Origin: Epiperipatus broadwayi
Taxonomy: Eukaryota; Onychophora; Udeonychophora; Euonychophora; Peripatidae
Assembly: GCA_028023455.1 (NCBI GenBank)
Contig: JAQFVV010006709.1
Location: 372,001 to 436,000 of the forward strand
Direction of reading: 5' to 3'
DNA: 64,000 nucleotides
Position numbers and translations under genes: made by a program. Of the stretch, positions 35,325-47,953 are shown piece by piece (position 1 is the first letter of the stretch; each line of letters starts with the position of its first letter). Under the pieces are notes generated by a model that ran no database searches, was not told where the DNA came from, and worked only from the letters and a program-made list of their open reading frames with translations.

Positions 35325-38300
35325 TGTGATGTGATGTACTGTGGCTTCTCCTTAAACGAAGTCAAGAATATCTCAGCAATTATGCCCAGACAAACCTGTT
35401 GACCACTTAATTTTCTATTCCCACTCTAAGTTTTTCCATATTCTGCTCCATCCCATTTTCACAACATAATATTTGTCAACTCTATGGCCTTTATATCTAA
35501 ATCCCCCTTATCTTTTCCCAAACCCAGCATAAAAACCAATAATTAACTTTCTGTATAATCACTTTTTTCATATTTATTCTTCCATAACTTCATTATATGT
35601 AATCTTCCTGTTTTCAAGCATTTACATTTAATTAACAAATGCCTAATATTTTTTATTCCTTCCTTACAGAATTTACAAAATAAATCACCCATATTTTTCC
35701 AATTTACATATATATTCTCTTGTTGCTAAAGATCCCATTCAAGCCTTAAACACTAAACTACTTTCCTTACTATTATCATATATTAACTCGCACCTAATAT
35801 TCTGTTTGTTTCTATATATATTTAAACTCTTTTTACTCTCCATACTATTTCTCCATCTCTCTAACTCCCTATTCTTTATTAATAAATCTATTCTTTTATC
35901 CTATTCTTTACTACTATAACACTCAACAATCCTCTTAACACAATCATCCCATCTTTTGTACAAATATGTTGATATAAATTCTTTATCCAAATCTTTTGCA
36001 TACTGCATTACCTTTCTCACCCATCTTGTTGCCTGCCCTTTACTCATAACCCAATTAAATACTATTTTTGGTATTCTTTTATTATCCATAAACTGCAAAC
36101 ATTTTCATTTTACTTTTTGCATCTTTCATATGAAAACTTGACCATCCCATTTCTTCTTGAATTGCCTCCTTTGCTGTCCAGACATCTGCACCAAATGCAT
36201 ATCTTCCTACTTCCCTTTGAACTTTTTTCTAAATAATCTAATACCCCTTTATTAACACATAATGCATCATTACCATATGTTAACCCTGCTACTGCAATTT
36301 CCTTCCATATAATTCTAGCTACATCACATTTATTATGTAAAAACAGTGTTAATTTTTTTATCAATCTCTTTCTTTTTTTTGCTTCATTTATCAATTTTTT
36401 CTCCCATTCATCCAAATAATTTTTCTGATTACTTAAAATAATTCCCAAATAACTATATCTATTCACCACACTTAACTTAATATCTCCCAATAAAAATTCT
36501 ACATCTTCTCTTTCTCCAGTATTAACCATCATTATATTTGATTTTTCTTCCCTAAATTTAATCCCCATTTCTTTATCCACCCTTGCACGTCATTAGCACA
36601 ACTTCCATATCTGCTCTTCTTTCTACACACAAAAAAATATCATCTGCAAAAAAAAAGACCTGACAAAATATATACTCCCTTACCACCTATTAACGGTATC
36701 TTTATCCCTCTTCCTAATCTTTCTATTGCTCTTTCCATTTTACTTAAATAGAACACAAACAAAATAGGTGACATAGGGCATCCTTGCCTTAGTCCCACCC
36801 CATATTTAACTTTAACTAATTCAATATTTCCTAATTGATATATATATATATATATATAATTTCTTAATAATATCCACTAAAGCTTCATCCATTCCCAAAT
36901 TTGCTAAACTTATCCATAGTCTATTTCTATTTACTCTATCATATACCTTCTCTATATCTATAAAACTCATATATAACTGTTTATCTGAATTTCTACTCAT
37001 ATCCATAAGTTGTGTAACTACAAATAAACTATCTCCTATACTCCTATCTAATCTAAAACCTTCTTGCATTTTCCCTACAACATTATTCCCTTCCATCCAT
37101 TTTACAACTCTTCTAACCACCATATATGAGAAAACTTTATATAAAACTGATGTTACCGCTATCTATACTTATTTAACTTTCTATGATCTTTATCCTTTCC
37201 TTTAAATAATAATCTTACTCTTGTATTACTCTAACTACATTGAAAAACTCTATTTTGTGCCATCTTATTAAAACAAGATAATAACTTTACTTTTGCCCTA
37301 TATCCTAAATTCATCACCATCTCTGCTGCCATCTATCTAAACCTCTTGCCTTTCCACTTTTAAATTTCTTCTCTACCTTACTCAGTTCATTTTTTGTAAA
37401 CCTAATATTCCCATCACTATATGATTTTATGTTTTCTATTGTTCTATCCTTCACATCTAACATCTTTTCTATATTCATTACATATTTATTTAAGATTCTC
37501 TCTAAATCTTCTCTAGAGCTACACTCTATTCTCTCATCATCTAGTAATACTATCTCTCTCTCACTACATTTCTTCTTTTAATGTAATTCCAAAATGTTTT
37601 ATTCCCATCTCTTCCACTTTTATTAATATCTTCCAACAATTTACTATTCAATTTCATTCTTTCTCTATAATTATCTATTTTAGCCAACTTCTTCTTTTCT
37701 AAGTATTTTCCCCATTTAGCATTAATATCTTTTTCACTTTCCTTGTTCTTAATAGCACACTTATATTCTCTACATGCTTCTTTCCTCTCTTTTACACTTT
37801 TACTAATTCTTATTTTTTTATTTATTTTATTCTTTTGAATATTTTCACCTAAAACCCTATTTGCCACTTTTTCTACTTCTTTACACCAGTCCTTATACGC
37901 ATCCCCAACCAACTATTCCATGATTTCTTCAACTTGTATTTTATACTCTTCCAACTTATTTTTATCATTTACTCTCCATCCACATTATTTCTATTTTTAT
38001 TTCTATCTCCATCACATTACTAATCATTTCAATTACAATGAAGTTATGATCACTAGTGCATATTTTTTCTTCATTATCAAACACCTTAATTTTCTGTATT
38101 TTATTAATTTCCTTTTTTTCTACCAATATATAATCCATTGTGTGAAATATATTATTTCTAGACCATGTGTATTGTCCCTCATAAATATTTAATAAATTTC
38201 CAATACTCAAATTCACTTTCTGACAAATTTTCTTCAAAAGCTGTCAATTTGTATTATCTACATCATCAATTTCTTCAATATGTCCATTCATATTCCCTAT

Positions 38301-38590
38301 AACCATTATTCTCTTCCCCTTTTCTTTAAAACTTTGTACATCTTTAACTAGATATTCATATATGTTACTGTTCCACTCCATTATAATTTGACTATTTCCA
38401 GTGGCTACCCAATCTTATTTCAAACTGCAAATGTTCTTTACATTTAACAATATTTAAATATTTTTTTGATATAACACTTATACCACCACCACTTTCTTCT
38501 TTTTCTTTTCTATTTATACCCTGCCATACAAACTGTTCCAAAATAGGTAAAAAAATAAAATTCTCTTCATTGTATTTTAGAGCCATCTAG
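35325..38590 (-). mobile_element. CR1-like LINE, ORF2 nearly full length but broken
   Basis: On the minus strand, from 38586 down: endonuclease N-terminal part (VISKKYLNIVKC, 38392-38586); endonuclease C-terminal part with W-S-R and S-D-H (37965-38237); linker (37550-37912); RT with F-I-D-I-E-K-V-Y-D-R-V motif A (36821-37123), Q-G-C-P-M-S-P motif B (about 36785) and F-A-D-D motif C (about 36650); thumb with Y-L-G-I (36400-36480); C-terminal part (35901-36110); and an untranslated end with ACATC repeats at 35325-35340. Such elements copy their RNA into nicked chromosomal DNA. Breaks include a T-tract frameshift just before the ADD site and a TA expansion at 36840-36858 that replaced RT codons. 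The 5' end lacks ORF1, so it is 5'-truncated. Confidence 0.85.
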
Positions 38591-39270
38591 TGTCAGTTTG
38601 AGAAATCAATAAATATTATCTAATAGAGCTATAATATTCGGACTAATTTTTGGCTATTGATTTGGGCATTAAAGACTGAATTTTAATGTATCTGGATCTC
38701 TTATCATTTTTTATCTAGCAATCATTTTTACTTTTTGTTTTTAAGTATCAAACTACTACCCTAAAATTGTATTATTTTCCTCAGACATTTGCAAGTTTAT
38801 TTTTTCCCAATTAAGGTATTAATAGCGCTTATATGAAAATATTTTTGTGAAATTAGAGAATATAAACCACTCATTTAATCAATCGTAATATTTTATATAG
38901 TATATTCTAGTAAATAGTGACTTGTTTTCTTTTAAAGATGCATGAAACACCACCTCTGAGTTAATTTGGTGTTTTGTAGTGACAGTTTAGCTATTCGTTA
39001 TTAAAATTTGAAAGTGCTTGCATGACTGAATCACAAATTACAGTATGAAATATGAGAGTATGTTTCTTCAATTCTATCTATGCCATAATGATGCCTTGCA
39101 AACTAATTGAAAATATCTTTGCATCCTATAGCTTCACTTCTCCATGTATCTTGAATAATTTCAAATGTTTTAGTAGTTGTTTTGTCCAGTTTTAAATTAA
39201 AATTAATGTTAGCACTTTGTTTCTTCACATGTTCACCATTTCCTATGCTTGCTCATAACTATTATTAAAA
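38591..39270. other. Non-coding DNA
   Basis: No gene or recognised element. The last ~40 bp (39231-39270) match, in inverted orientation, the flank that follows the family A end at 19895-19925 (CTATTATTAAAACAGGC type), so the family A repeat may extend a little beyond its terminal repeat. Confidence 0.4.
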
Positions 39271-39672
39271 CAGGCAAAACTCTCCATACAGTAGTGCCAC
39301 TTAGATCTTAGAATTTATTAAAGAACCAAAGACACCAAAATGTATGGTTACTGAACTGAGTTCAGACCTTTATGACTATATAAGCTAATGAGCTTGGATT
39401 GAAAATGTTAATGTGTTTTCAATTTTATTCTCATAGTTCTGTCATTAAATAGAGATAAAAGGTGACTGCTGGAGAGTTGCATTAGATCCTAAGATCTAGA
39501 TGCAGTTCTCTCAGATCCAAAGCTCTTCACTGATGAAAGCCACAAACTAGAAACTAGTCCGGGAATATTGCATGAGTAGAGACTAGATAGGAATTTTGTG
39601 CACAAGCCTTCTGGAATCCATTGATTACTCTGGCTTGCACTGAGACTGTATAGAGACTTTTGCCTGTTTTAA
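39271..39672 (+). repeat. Repeat family A element, most complete copy
   Basis: Ends are inverted repeats: AAAACAGGCAAAACTCTCC at 39271-39289 and its complement-like GAGACTTTTGCCTGTTTT near 39653-39670. The core at 39524-39566 reads UCUUCA, CUGAUGA (39530-39536, intact), a helix II region with CACAA loop, GAAA (39550-39553), CUAGUC (cut site after 39559), then CGGGAA. Helix I is weakened here (CGGGAA instead of UGGAGA) and helix II has decayed, whereas other copies keep those parts. Taken together, the copies give a consensus very close to a type I hammerhead ribozyme. Confidence 0.65.
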
Positions 39673-40570
39673 TAACACTTTATTTCTTCATAAGTTATGA
39701 TACAAAACACACTATCACATTTCATGCTGTAACTTATGATTCAGGTATGACAGCACCTTCAAATTTTTGTATTCAATAGCTAAAATATGTCACTACATAA
39801 TACATGCATTGATTCAGGACTGGTACTGCAGGAAGCTTTGGAAGAGAAGCTACTATCAGCATTCATGTTTTCAGTGGGATACATTTAATATATATAGTCA
39901 ATATTGAAATGCTAAAATTATTTGTGCTAAAAAAATGGCAAAATTATTGTTTATTTGGTTGTAATATTATGTAGTCCAACTATTTTTACCTACATTCGTG
40001 CAGGAATTATGTTTGGTGTAAAATATATTGAAATTATAAGGAAAACAATAATTACTTTTAATTTTGTCCTGGAGAGGTCAGGACGAATTTAAAAAAATTG
40101 CTTGGGGCGTTATTTTTTCGAGTTTTAAATAACAGATGAGGTAAATTGAAAGACAACACGTATCTTCTAACGAACAACTGCAGATTTCACACACTGAAAG
40201 AATAAAAATAAGATTCCTAGAGAGTTCGTACTTGGTAGAATGAAGTAAATAAGGAAGTAAAATATAAACATTTTGAGAAATCGAAACTCTGTTAAAATTC
40301 TTCACAAGGATTTAAAAAAAAAACCGCTTTCATTCTAAATCAGACATTTATTTTTAGAATGAGCGTATTTGTCTGAAAAAATAATACCATGGTAATGTTT
40401 TTTTTCTCTAAAGTTTTTCATTTCAAACATTCGTAGTCTATCAACATAATTTCTTTTACAATGTATTTGAATCTTTTATATCTTTATGTTCAAATTCTGT
40501 TTTAACTACCTTTTTTTTTTTTTGTCAAGTGTTGGTGTAATTACGGTATTGATATTTTCATTAACTGTGT
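39673..40570. other. Non-coding DNA
   Basis: No supported coding frame. The minus-strand open frame 40078-40305 has no recognisable features and is not called. Confidence 0.4.
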
Positions 40571-41612
40571 TTAGTACTAATTTAATAGATATAATAAACA
40601 CCTCCATACTTCCCTATTCTTTTTAAATTTCACTTAAATAAAGATATAATAAAAGACAAATGTCTCCCAAGATTCATTACGTGCTTACTAGCACTCATCA
40701 GTTGGCCCAGGTCACTGTCTCTCATATATATCTTTATTATATGAAAAGTATTTATCTAGAGTAAATTATTATATTTTCATTTACCATTGTCAAACTTCCT
40801 CCACTCACAACTTTGGCGCCATCAATTTCAGATAAATACAATAATGATTATTACTAATCCTTTTCGAAACTAGAGATTATCTCTAGCAGAAATATAAACT
40901 TTAAACCTCACTTAAAGATTAATATATCTGATTTTTTATTTTATACACGCGGAGTTATTAACCTTTCTCTTTCCCATGTATAATATCTTTTAAATATAAT
41001 AAATATCTCCATACTCCGTGTGTAGTAAAATAAAAAATCAGATATATTAATCTTTAACTGAGGTTTAAAGTTTATATCTGTGCTAGAGATAATCTCTAGT
41101 TTCGAAAATGATTAGTAATAATCATTATTGTATTTATCTGAAATGGAAGGCGTAAAAGTTGTGAGTGGAGGAAAGTTTGACAATGGAAATGAAAATGTAA
41201 CAATTTACTCTAGATAAATACTTTTCATATAATAAAGATATATATGAGATAGTGACCTGGGCCAACTGATGAGTGCTGGTTCAGCATGAAATGCACTTGG
41301 GGGTCATTCGTCTTTTATTATATCTTTATTTAAGTGAATTTAAAAAGAATAGGGGAAGTATGGAGGTATTTCTTATATCTATAAGATATTATACATGGAA
41401 AAGAGAAAGGCTAATAACTCCATGTGTGTAAAATAAAAAATCATATATTAATCTTTAACTGAGGTTTAAAGTTTATATCTGTGCTAGAGATAATCTCTAG
41501 TTTTGAAAATGATTAGTAATAATCATTATTGTATTTATCTGAAATGGATGGCGTCAAAGTTGTGAATGGAGGAAGTTTGACAAGGGTAAATGAAAATATA
41601 ACAATTTACTAA
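40571..41612. repeat. Repeat family B: inverted pair plus tandem partial copy
   Basis: A left arm (about 40571-40954, minus) and right arm (about 41012-41387, plus) are inverted copies. From about 41388 the unit starts again in direct orientation and runs to 41612. Equivalent points (TCTTTAACTGAGG) recur about 400 bp apart (41050 and 41450), so the underlying unit is a tandem ~400-bp monomer. Each full monomer has one hammerhead-like core. At 41266-41307 on plus it is CUGAUGA, GUGCUG-GUU-CAGCAU, GAAA, AUG...CAU, U. At 40701-40657 on minus it is CUGAUGA, GUGCU/AGCAC, GUAA, with AUG...CAU and an inner UCU-UGGG-AGA helix. Confidence 0.7.
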
Positions 41613-42960
41613 TTTAATGCTTTATTGTTCGGAAGTTCATAAGATGTTCGAGCACCAGAAATGTTTGAGCACCGTCACAAACCTAGACCTTAAGTTCCAA
41701 CTTTGCAACTGCAACAAAATACGCAGTGCATTATGTTTAATAGTATGAACAACTATTTCAATACCTGTTCTAATATTTTTAAGATAATACTTTAAAAGAG
41801 GTAGCTTCTTCATGGGGAAGTAAAATTGTTTCATTAGATAAGGTTTTTTGAGCCTGAAATAACATTCAAGTTCTATAGTAGATTGTCAGTTTATGAGCTC
41901 TCACAAGGTAAGGTTTCTAGATTACTAGAGCTTATAGACTTTTCCTATTTTTGATAGATGCTAGTAAAAACCTGCATTGTTTAAAACTATTTTTTCATGT
42001 AAATGAAATAAATTTTCCAATAGATAGACTAATTGCAAAATTTTATAGCATTAGAAAAGAAGACTTTGATTATTATTTCTGGGGTTAAAAAACAACAACA
42101 ATATTACAGTCCTCATGATGAATAATATTTGGATTTTCCTGTCTGCTTATAAATAGAATAATGGCACATAGCAGAAGAAAACAACTTCTCATTTTACAAT
42201 TATTGAGTATCTACTCATATTTAAATGACTGTCATCGGTGTGAGGTTATGACCCCACCCCCACTATATCCAACAACTACAATTAGCAAGACATCCAATTA
42301 CTGATCGTTAGATGTCACAACTGTGGTTGATCCAACTGAAACTCATTTGTTTGAAAATTTTTAGCTATCTTAACATTTTTTACTTCCATTCAGAAATTAC
42401 ATGTAATACATTAATTATTATGTTACGCATATATGCATATAAATATTCATTATTTGTGAAAAAGCTATGCATCTTTACAAAATGTTTGTTATGAAGTTTC
42501 TAGTCTTTTTTACCTCATATTTCCCATTCAGTTATTCCTATGATTGATATCTTTTCTGGATGGTTTTCAACATTTTGGAATATTATTCTATTATTTGAAT
42601 AGTGACCTGAGGGTTTTTATTGTGGCAATAGAGTTAACTATAGAATCGGGTGAGAAAGATTTCTGAATCAGAGCTCAAACTGTCATTTCTGGTGCTCGAA
42701 CATCATACAAACTGCAGAATGGCTAATCATGTGATTATTTTTACTCGAGCTATCTACCATTCCTCTTTCATGCTAAAATATGTTTTATCTATTTTTGTTG
42801 TGAAATTTACTTTCAAACATTTTAAACTAGTTATTAAAATGTATAGTGATATTGAAAGGTTGGTAGTCTTTGTAATTATGCAAATAATATAGCTTGAATT
42901 CAAAACCTTAGGTTTTTTAAAATTTTAAGCTATTAGCATGAATAATGGGATAAAAACATC
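41613..42960. other. Non-coding DNA
   Basis: No supported gene. Open frames at 42312-42494 and 42650-42892 have no domain or composition signal and are not called. Confidence 0.4.
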
Positions 42961-42984
42961 TGCTAGATACATAAATACATTAAT

Positions 42985-43095
42985 TCTTGGTTTGAGTGCT
43001 AGTCCTTACTGATGAAGGCAAAAGTTAGAAACTAACATGAAGGTGATTTTAAAACCCTACTCTGTATTGATTACTCAACTTTACATTGCATATCT
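42985..43095 (+). repeat. Repeat family A relic with intact CUGAUGA
   Basis: The core reads UCCUUA, CUGAUGA (43009-43015), AGGC-AAAA-GUUA, GAAA (43028-43031), CUAACAU, UGAAGG. The GUC cut site seen in other family A copies is replaced by CAU. Helix I can still form mostly by A-U and G-U pairs. The right flank (GTATTGATTACTC) matches the family A phrase ATCCATTGATTACTC. A second, poorer relic lies at 43340-43410. Confidence 0.5.
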
Positions 43096-43410
43096 CTAGT
43101 GTAGAATGAAAATAATTGCTTTTGGAAGCATATGAAGAGTTATGTGATGCTATTGTTGATATTAATCCCCTTAGCCAACCTACAGTTACAATAAATCTTA
43201 AAGTTCTAAATTATATAAGAATTGATTAGAAGTCAAATCAACATCATTATGCTAATAAGTTAGTTTGAACTTAAAGCATAGTTTTTTTTTTTAATTTCAG
43301 ATTATTAACTTGAACAGTATAAAATAATAGAAGGTGATGTTAGATGCAAAAGTGCGTTATTTCTAATTTGGATTCTAATCCTTACTGATAAAACTAACAG
43401 AAGATGGTAG

Positions 43411-44335
43411 TATTAGAACTCTATGCATCTGCTGTTCTTTATTGTTCAAACTTACAATGGATAGTTTTAAATTAGGACAAAAAGAATTGCTCTTGGAATA
43501 TTAAAAGTAATCACATCATATCACTTTAAAATCCTATAAGTAGTAGTAAAAAAATTTAAAAATATATCTTCTTTAGAATTTATACTTATTTTAATTTTGA
43601 ATGCAAAGACTTTTTGAAAGATATTGTAGATCATATAATGAAAAAAAAAAACAAGAGAAGGGCAAATCATAGACTAATAACAACAAAGTATTTAACTCCA
43701 TTTCTCATGTGATACAATAATTCAAAAATACTTCTCCATTCAACACATAGGTATAATTCTTCTTTAATAATAAACACTGTAGCACCTAACTATAATTAAT
43801 ACAGATTTACTTGACCCTGAGTTTTAATCTATAGCAAAAAATATCTGGATATCCATTATCAACTAATATTGTGTGGAGATAATATTAACTATCACTTATA
43901 TGAAGAAATCCTGAGCTTTTTTTTTAGAAACGTTAGAAAGTTAAACATTTTCTAAAATTTATTTGGATTTAAATCCTAAACCATGAATGTTGCAGGTTAG
44001 TATACAAACCATTATTTATAACATATACTTGAATTTTTTTTTCCAAGTTCTAATTATGCTATCAATTTTTTCCACCAGATACCAAGCCTAAAGCCAATCC
44101 AACCAATCTTTCATTGGTCAGTAAATGGTTACTTAGTTATTAGTTAGAGAATAAAATCAGGATTGAGAGTCTGCGAATGGTGTCTTATCCTTCATAGTTT
44201 TCTATGAGTAGCTGGAAGGTGGACCTTTGCCTTGTAATAAGCTATTAAAAGGTTAGTTACCCATAAAACTTCCATTTCATCCTATATTCTAGAAACATAT
44301 TTATAAAGACATCTGGAAATTACCAAAGAAGAACA
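43411..44335. other. Non-coding DNA
   Basis: Nothing supported beyond AT-rich sequence. Confidence 0.4.
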
Positions 44336-45080
44336 AAATGCATTTCATGCTAAATCAGTACTCTTCAGCTGGCCCAATTATTACAATTTGATTTATAAAT
44401 GTCAGATTTTCTCCTACTCACATTTTGGTACCATCTTCATTAAATAAGTACGTCAATTATTATTATTAATCATTTATTAGGCTTCAGATTATTATATCAT
44501 AGCCCACATAAAAACTTTGAACCTGGTTAAAAATGTATATATTTAGTAATTAAACAGAAATACACAGAATAATTAACCCACCATCTTTCTTTTCTCATAT
44601 TTTTAGATGTATTTAAATTTTCCATTCAAATTGAGCAGTGCATCTTGGAAGCCATAAATCTTTTCATATGTTTATCCTTATGTTTCAAGAATGTATGATG
44701 AAATGGAAATTTTTAATTATATCTAATAAATAATACATTCAGATAAAGACAGATGAAGTTGGATTATTTATTCCATATCTTCATATTTAAGTTTAAAAAG
44801 TCAGATATATTAATCTTCAATTGAGTTTGAAGTTTATATCTGGTCTAGAATGATATGATTATCTTTAGCCTAACAAATGTTTAGTAATATTTATTGATCT
44901 ATTATTTAAAATGGATGATACCAAAATTGTGAATGTTTATATAAATCTAATTGTAATAATTTAATATTGATAAATACTAAAAAAATGATGTAAACATATA
45001 TAAAAGACTACAGTCCAGGCCAACTGAAGTATGCTGGTTTAGTATGAAATGCATTTTGAGATTACTTATTATTTTTATAT
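44336..45080. repeat. Repeat family B, degenerate inverted pair
   Basis: A minus-strand core at 44368-44340 (CUGAAGA, GUACUG-AUU-UAGCAU, GAAA) and a plus-strand core at 45024-45056 (CUGAAGU, AUGCUG-GUU-UAGUAU, GAAA). Between them are family B body phrases: CAGATATATTAATCTTCAA near 44803 and AAAATGGATGATACCAAAA near 44909. Helix II stays pairable in the plus copy even though several bases differ from the 41.3-kb copy. Confidence 0.6.
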
Positions 45081-46535
45081 GTATTTATTCATATATTTTT
45101 AGAAAGATAGAATTGTGGGAAGTTTTACATACATATAAAAAATAGTTCATTTGAAAAAAAAGATATGAGGCTGAATTAATTATACCATGTGTTTATATTT
45201 AATTAAATCTGTAATAAGTTGATAATTTCTATTGTTTGCCCTGGTGACAGTTTGTATAAATGTTTAACTTTGATTTCACTATAAAATCATTATTTTATAC
45301 TAAAACTCAGTAAATTGCATTTCATTTCTTAGAAATTTAATGTTATGAATGAAAAACATTTTAAAAAATCATATTTGAACCTTGCAATATTGAAAAAATG
45401 AATTTGTATTGAGATCAAAGACTTGCTTTCATCATTCAACTAGTTGGGAGGAAAACAATTATCTGAAAATCAATGAAATCTTTTTATTTGAATTTTATTT
45501 TTAAAATGTGAATGAATAAATATTAATTTCTAATAAACCAATCAGATTCGGCTTTAAAATATTAAAATTGTTTTATAATTTTTAAATACCACAAATCATT
45601 TTACCATCAAAGTTAGCTCTGTTCACATTACAGCCATATTTATTAACTTCTATTTTTTTAAAAAAAACATATATGAATAAAATTGATATATATACACATA
45701 TGTTTTTGGTTTTATTATACAGTTATTGTGTAAAAATGATCAGAAATATTTAATAAACTACATATGCTTCATATTTTTTGTTATTCCAGAACCTTTCTCA
45801 AAGTAATTTTACAAATGTTATAGAAAGCAGATTACAAAGAATGAAAATGATTGAAGAGGGGAGGCAGGGCTAAGCACATCCAAATAACTTTGATGTTTAC
45901 CACTGCCTTGAACATCTCTTTGGATTTTTTTTAATATTATTAAATCAATATTCACTACATTTGTTTTAGCATTTACAAACCGCTATTGAAATATTTCTAC
46001 AGATATCCATAAAGAGTGACCTAAAGTGGCAAAATTACCACACTGCTTCTGAAATGGAGAGCCACAACAATTATCAAAACTCATATGATAAAAATTAAAA
46101 TACAGATATATTAATCTTTAGCTAAAATTTGAGAATCAGTGGGGGTTTCAGAAAAAGAACGGTAATTCCATTGCTTTAGATCAGTGTTGTTATCTTAACT
46201 TATATTATCATAGGATTTCTTTTAATATAAAATTCGGCCATAGTGTTTCTATTGATTTTTTTAATTGAAAAAAATCTGTAGAGGTCACTATCTTACAGTC
46301 AGAAAATATTAATTATCTTTACCTATTGTTCTTGAAGAAAAGATTTATTTTAGGGCATTATTTTCTTCTTGATGAAGTTTCATGTGCAATATCACTAACA
46401 TCACCTGTCAAAATTGATATGTTGACAGAATTTTTTCAAATATTTTAATAATTATAATAATATTAGCATCAGCATGGGATTTGGGTTTTCATCATCAGAA
46501 TTTCAGTGATGTGGATGGCTGAAGAGTTGGAGTAG
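45081..46535. other. Non-coding DNA
   Basis: No supported gene. Short strings of family B body sequence (CAGATATATTAATCTTTAG near 46103) indicate further eroded copies. Confidence 0.35.
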
Positions 46536-46539
46536 ATTG

Positions 46540-47330
46540 AAGCCTGACCGTTAAAGTATGAAGATTTGCTATCTTAATATAAACTGAGCACTGATTATAT
46601 ATATATATGTGTGGGAAATGATAATCTGGACCAACTGATGAGTACTGGTTTAGCATAAAATATGTTTATTGGTGATTATTTATCTTTTCTACATGTGTGT
46701 GGGCATGTGTATCGATTGTATGAGATAGTGTGGATAGTTGAAGGGTGCGTGGAAATCTGAGTTCAAATCCCCTATACTTACAATTAAGCTCCCAGGTTTG
46801 TGAAGAGTGTCTGGTTTTCAAATATTTAATAATTATAAAGCAAATATCAGATTTTAAAGCAGAATTTGCTATCTTTGTTAATTCATATTTAAAAAAGTTA
46901 TTCATTTAAACTCTAACATCGATGGTGATATTTATACACTTTGCTTTTATTTACAAGTCAGTTTTAAAATATTTAAAAAGATCAAATGTAATATTTTTGA
47001 ATATTTGTTTATAAAATTAAACTAGAAAAAAAGCAAGTTCAATTTACTGAGTTTTTGTATAAAATAAAGATTTTATATAGTTGTAAAAATTTCCAATAAG
47101 TGGAACAATAGGAAATGCCAGAATTTGTAAGGTTAAAGTTTATAAATGGGCTAAAAATAATACGATAATATTTAAGTTAATAATTAGAAATAATTATTAA
47201 TGATTTTATTTAAAGTGGATGGTTTTAATATTGTGAATGCAGGAAGTTTGGCATTTATAGATGAAATCTATATATTGCTATTTTAAATATCTGAGTATCA
47301 AAAAATGAATGAGTGTTATTCTATGATTCA
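46540..47330 (+). repeat. Repeat family B copy and body relic
   Basis: The core at 46635-46680 reads CUGAUGA, GUACUG-GUU-UAGCAU, AAAA (GAAA lost its G), AUA...UAU, U. Just upstream, GAUAA can pair with UUAUC downstream of the predicted cut site. Body phrases follow at 47130-47330 (AAGTTTATAAATGGGCTA..., GTGGATGGTTTTAATATTGTGAATG). It is close to the inverse copy at 31640-31840. Confidence 0.6.
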
Positions 47331-47950
47331 CCATAGTGATTATAATCAATTTGTATCCACTATTTTGAATTACAAGTCACGTGCTACAAACCTGGAAAAC
47401 AGACCTTAAACATAATAACTTGAAAAAATCCTGCATATTATTAAAATCGAACCCAGATTATCAGTCTGTCAGACAAATCCTTGATGAATGTTTAACATTG
47501 CATTGGAATACAATGTTACAATATATATATAAAGACATATTTTGCGGGTTCATCCGTGTTAATATAAATATAATAAACAAAATATATTAAAATATTATCT
47601 GTTTACGCTTAATAAATTTTATATATTTACATTTGTTAATATTATTTCATTAGATTTAAAAAATTGCTTCGTAGTAAATCGAAAGATTTCGCGTTGTTTA
47701 TTTATATATAATATTTAGTGCATTTAAATGTGAAGGTATTTAAGCTTCACACTCTTAGTTCAAAATGCTTGAGTCTGGCTTATTTATATATAATTGAGGC
47801 ATAGATGAAGATGGGTCCATCTTTTTCTTATAGTTCTGACTTGTGTTTGAGAATTGAGAGGTCCATATGATGTCATTATTCCATCTTATTGGCTGTCACG
47901 TTAGCATGTTTAAGGCATATCTGTTGAAGGCTTTAGCTTTCACGTTATTA
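47331..47950. other. Non-coding DNA
   Basis: A 69-codon frame at 47381-47590 starts with a somewhat protein-like stretch (LQTWKTDLKHNNLKK) but has no recognised domain; it is not called as a gene. Confidence 0.35.
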
Positions 47951-47953
47951 AAA

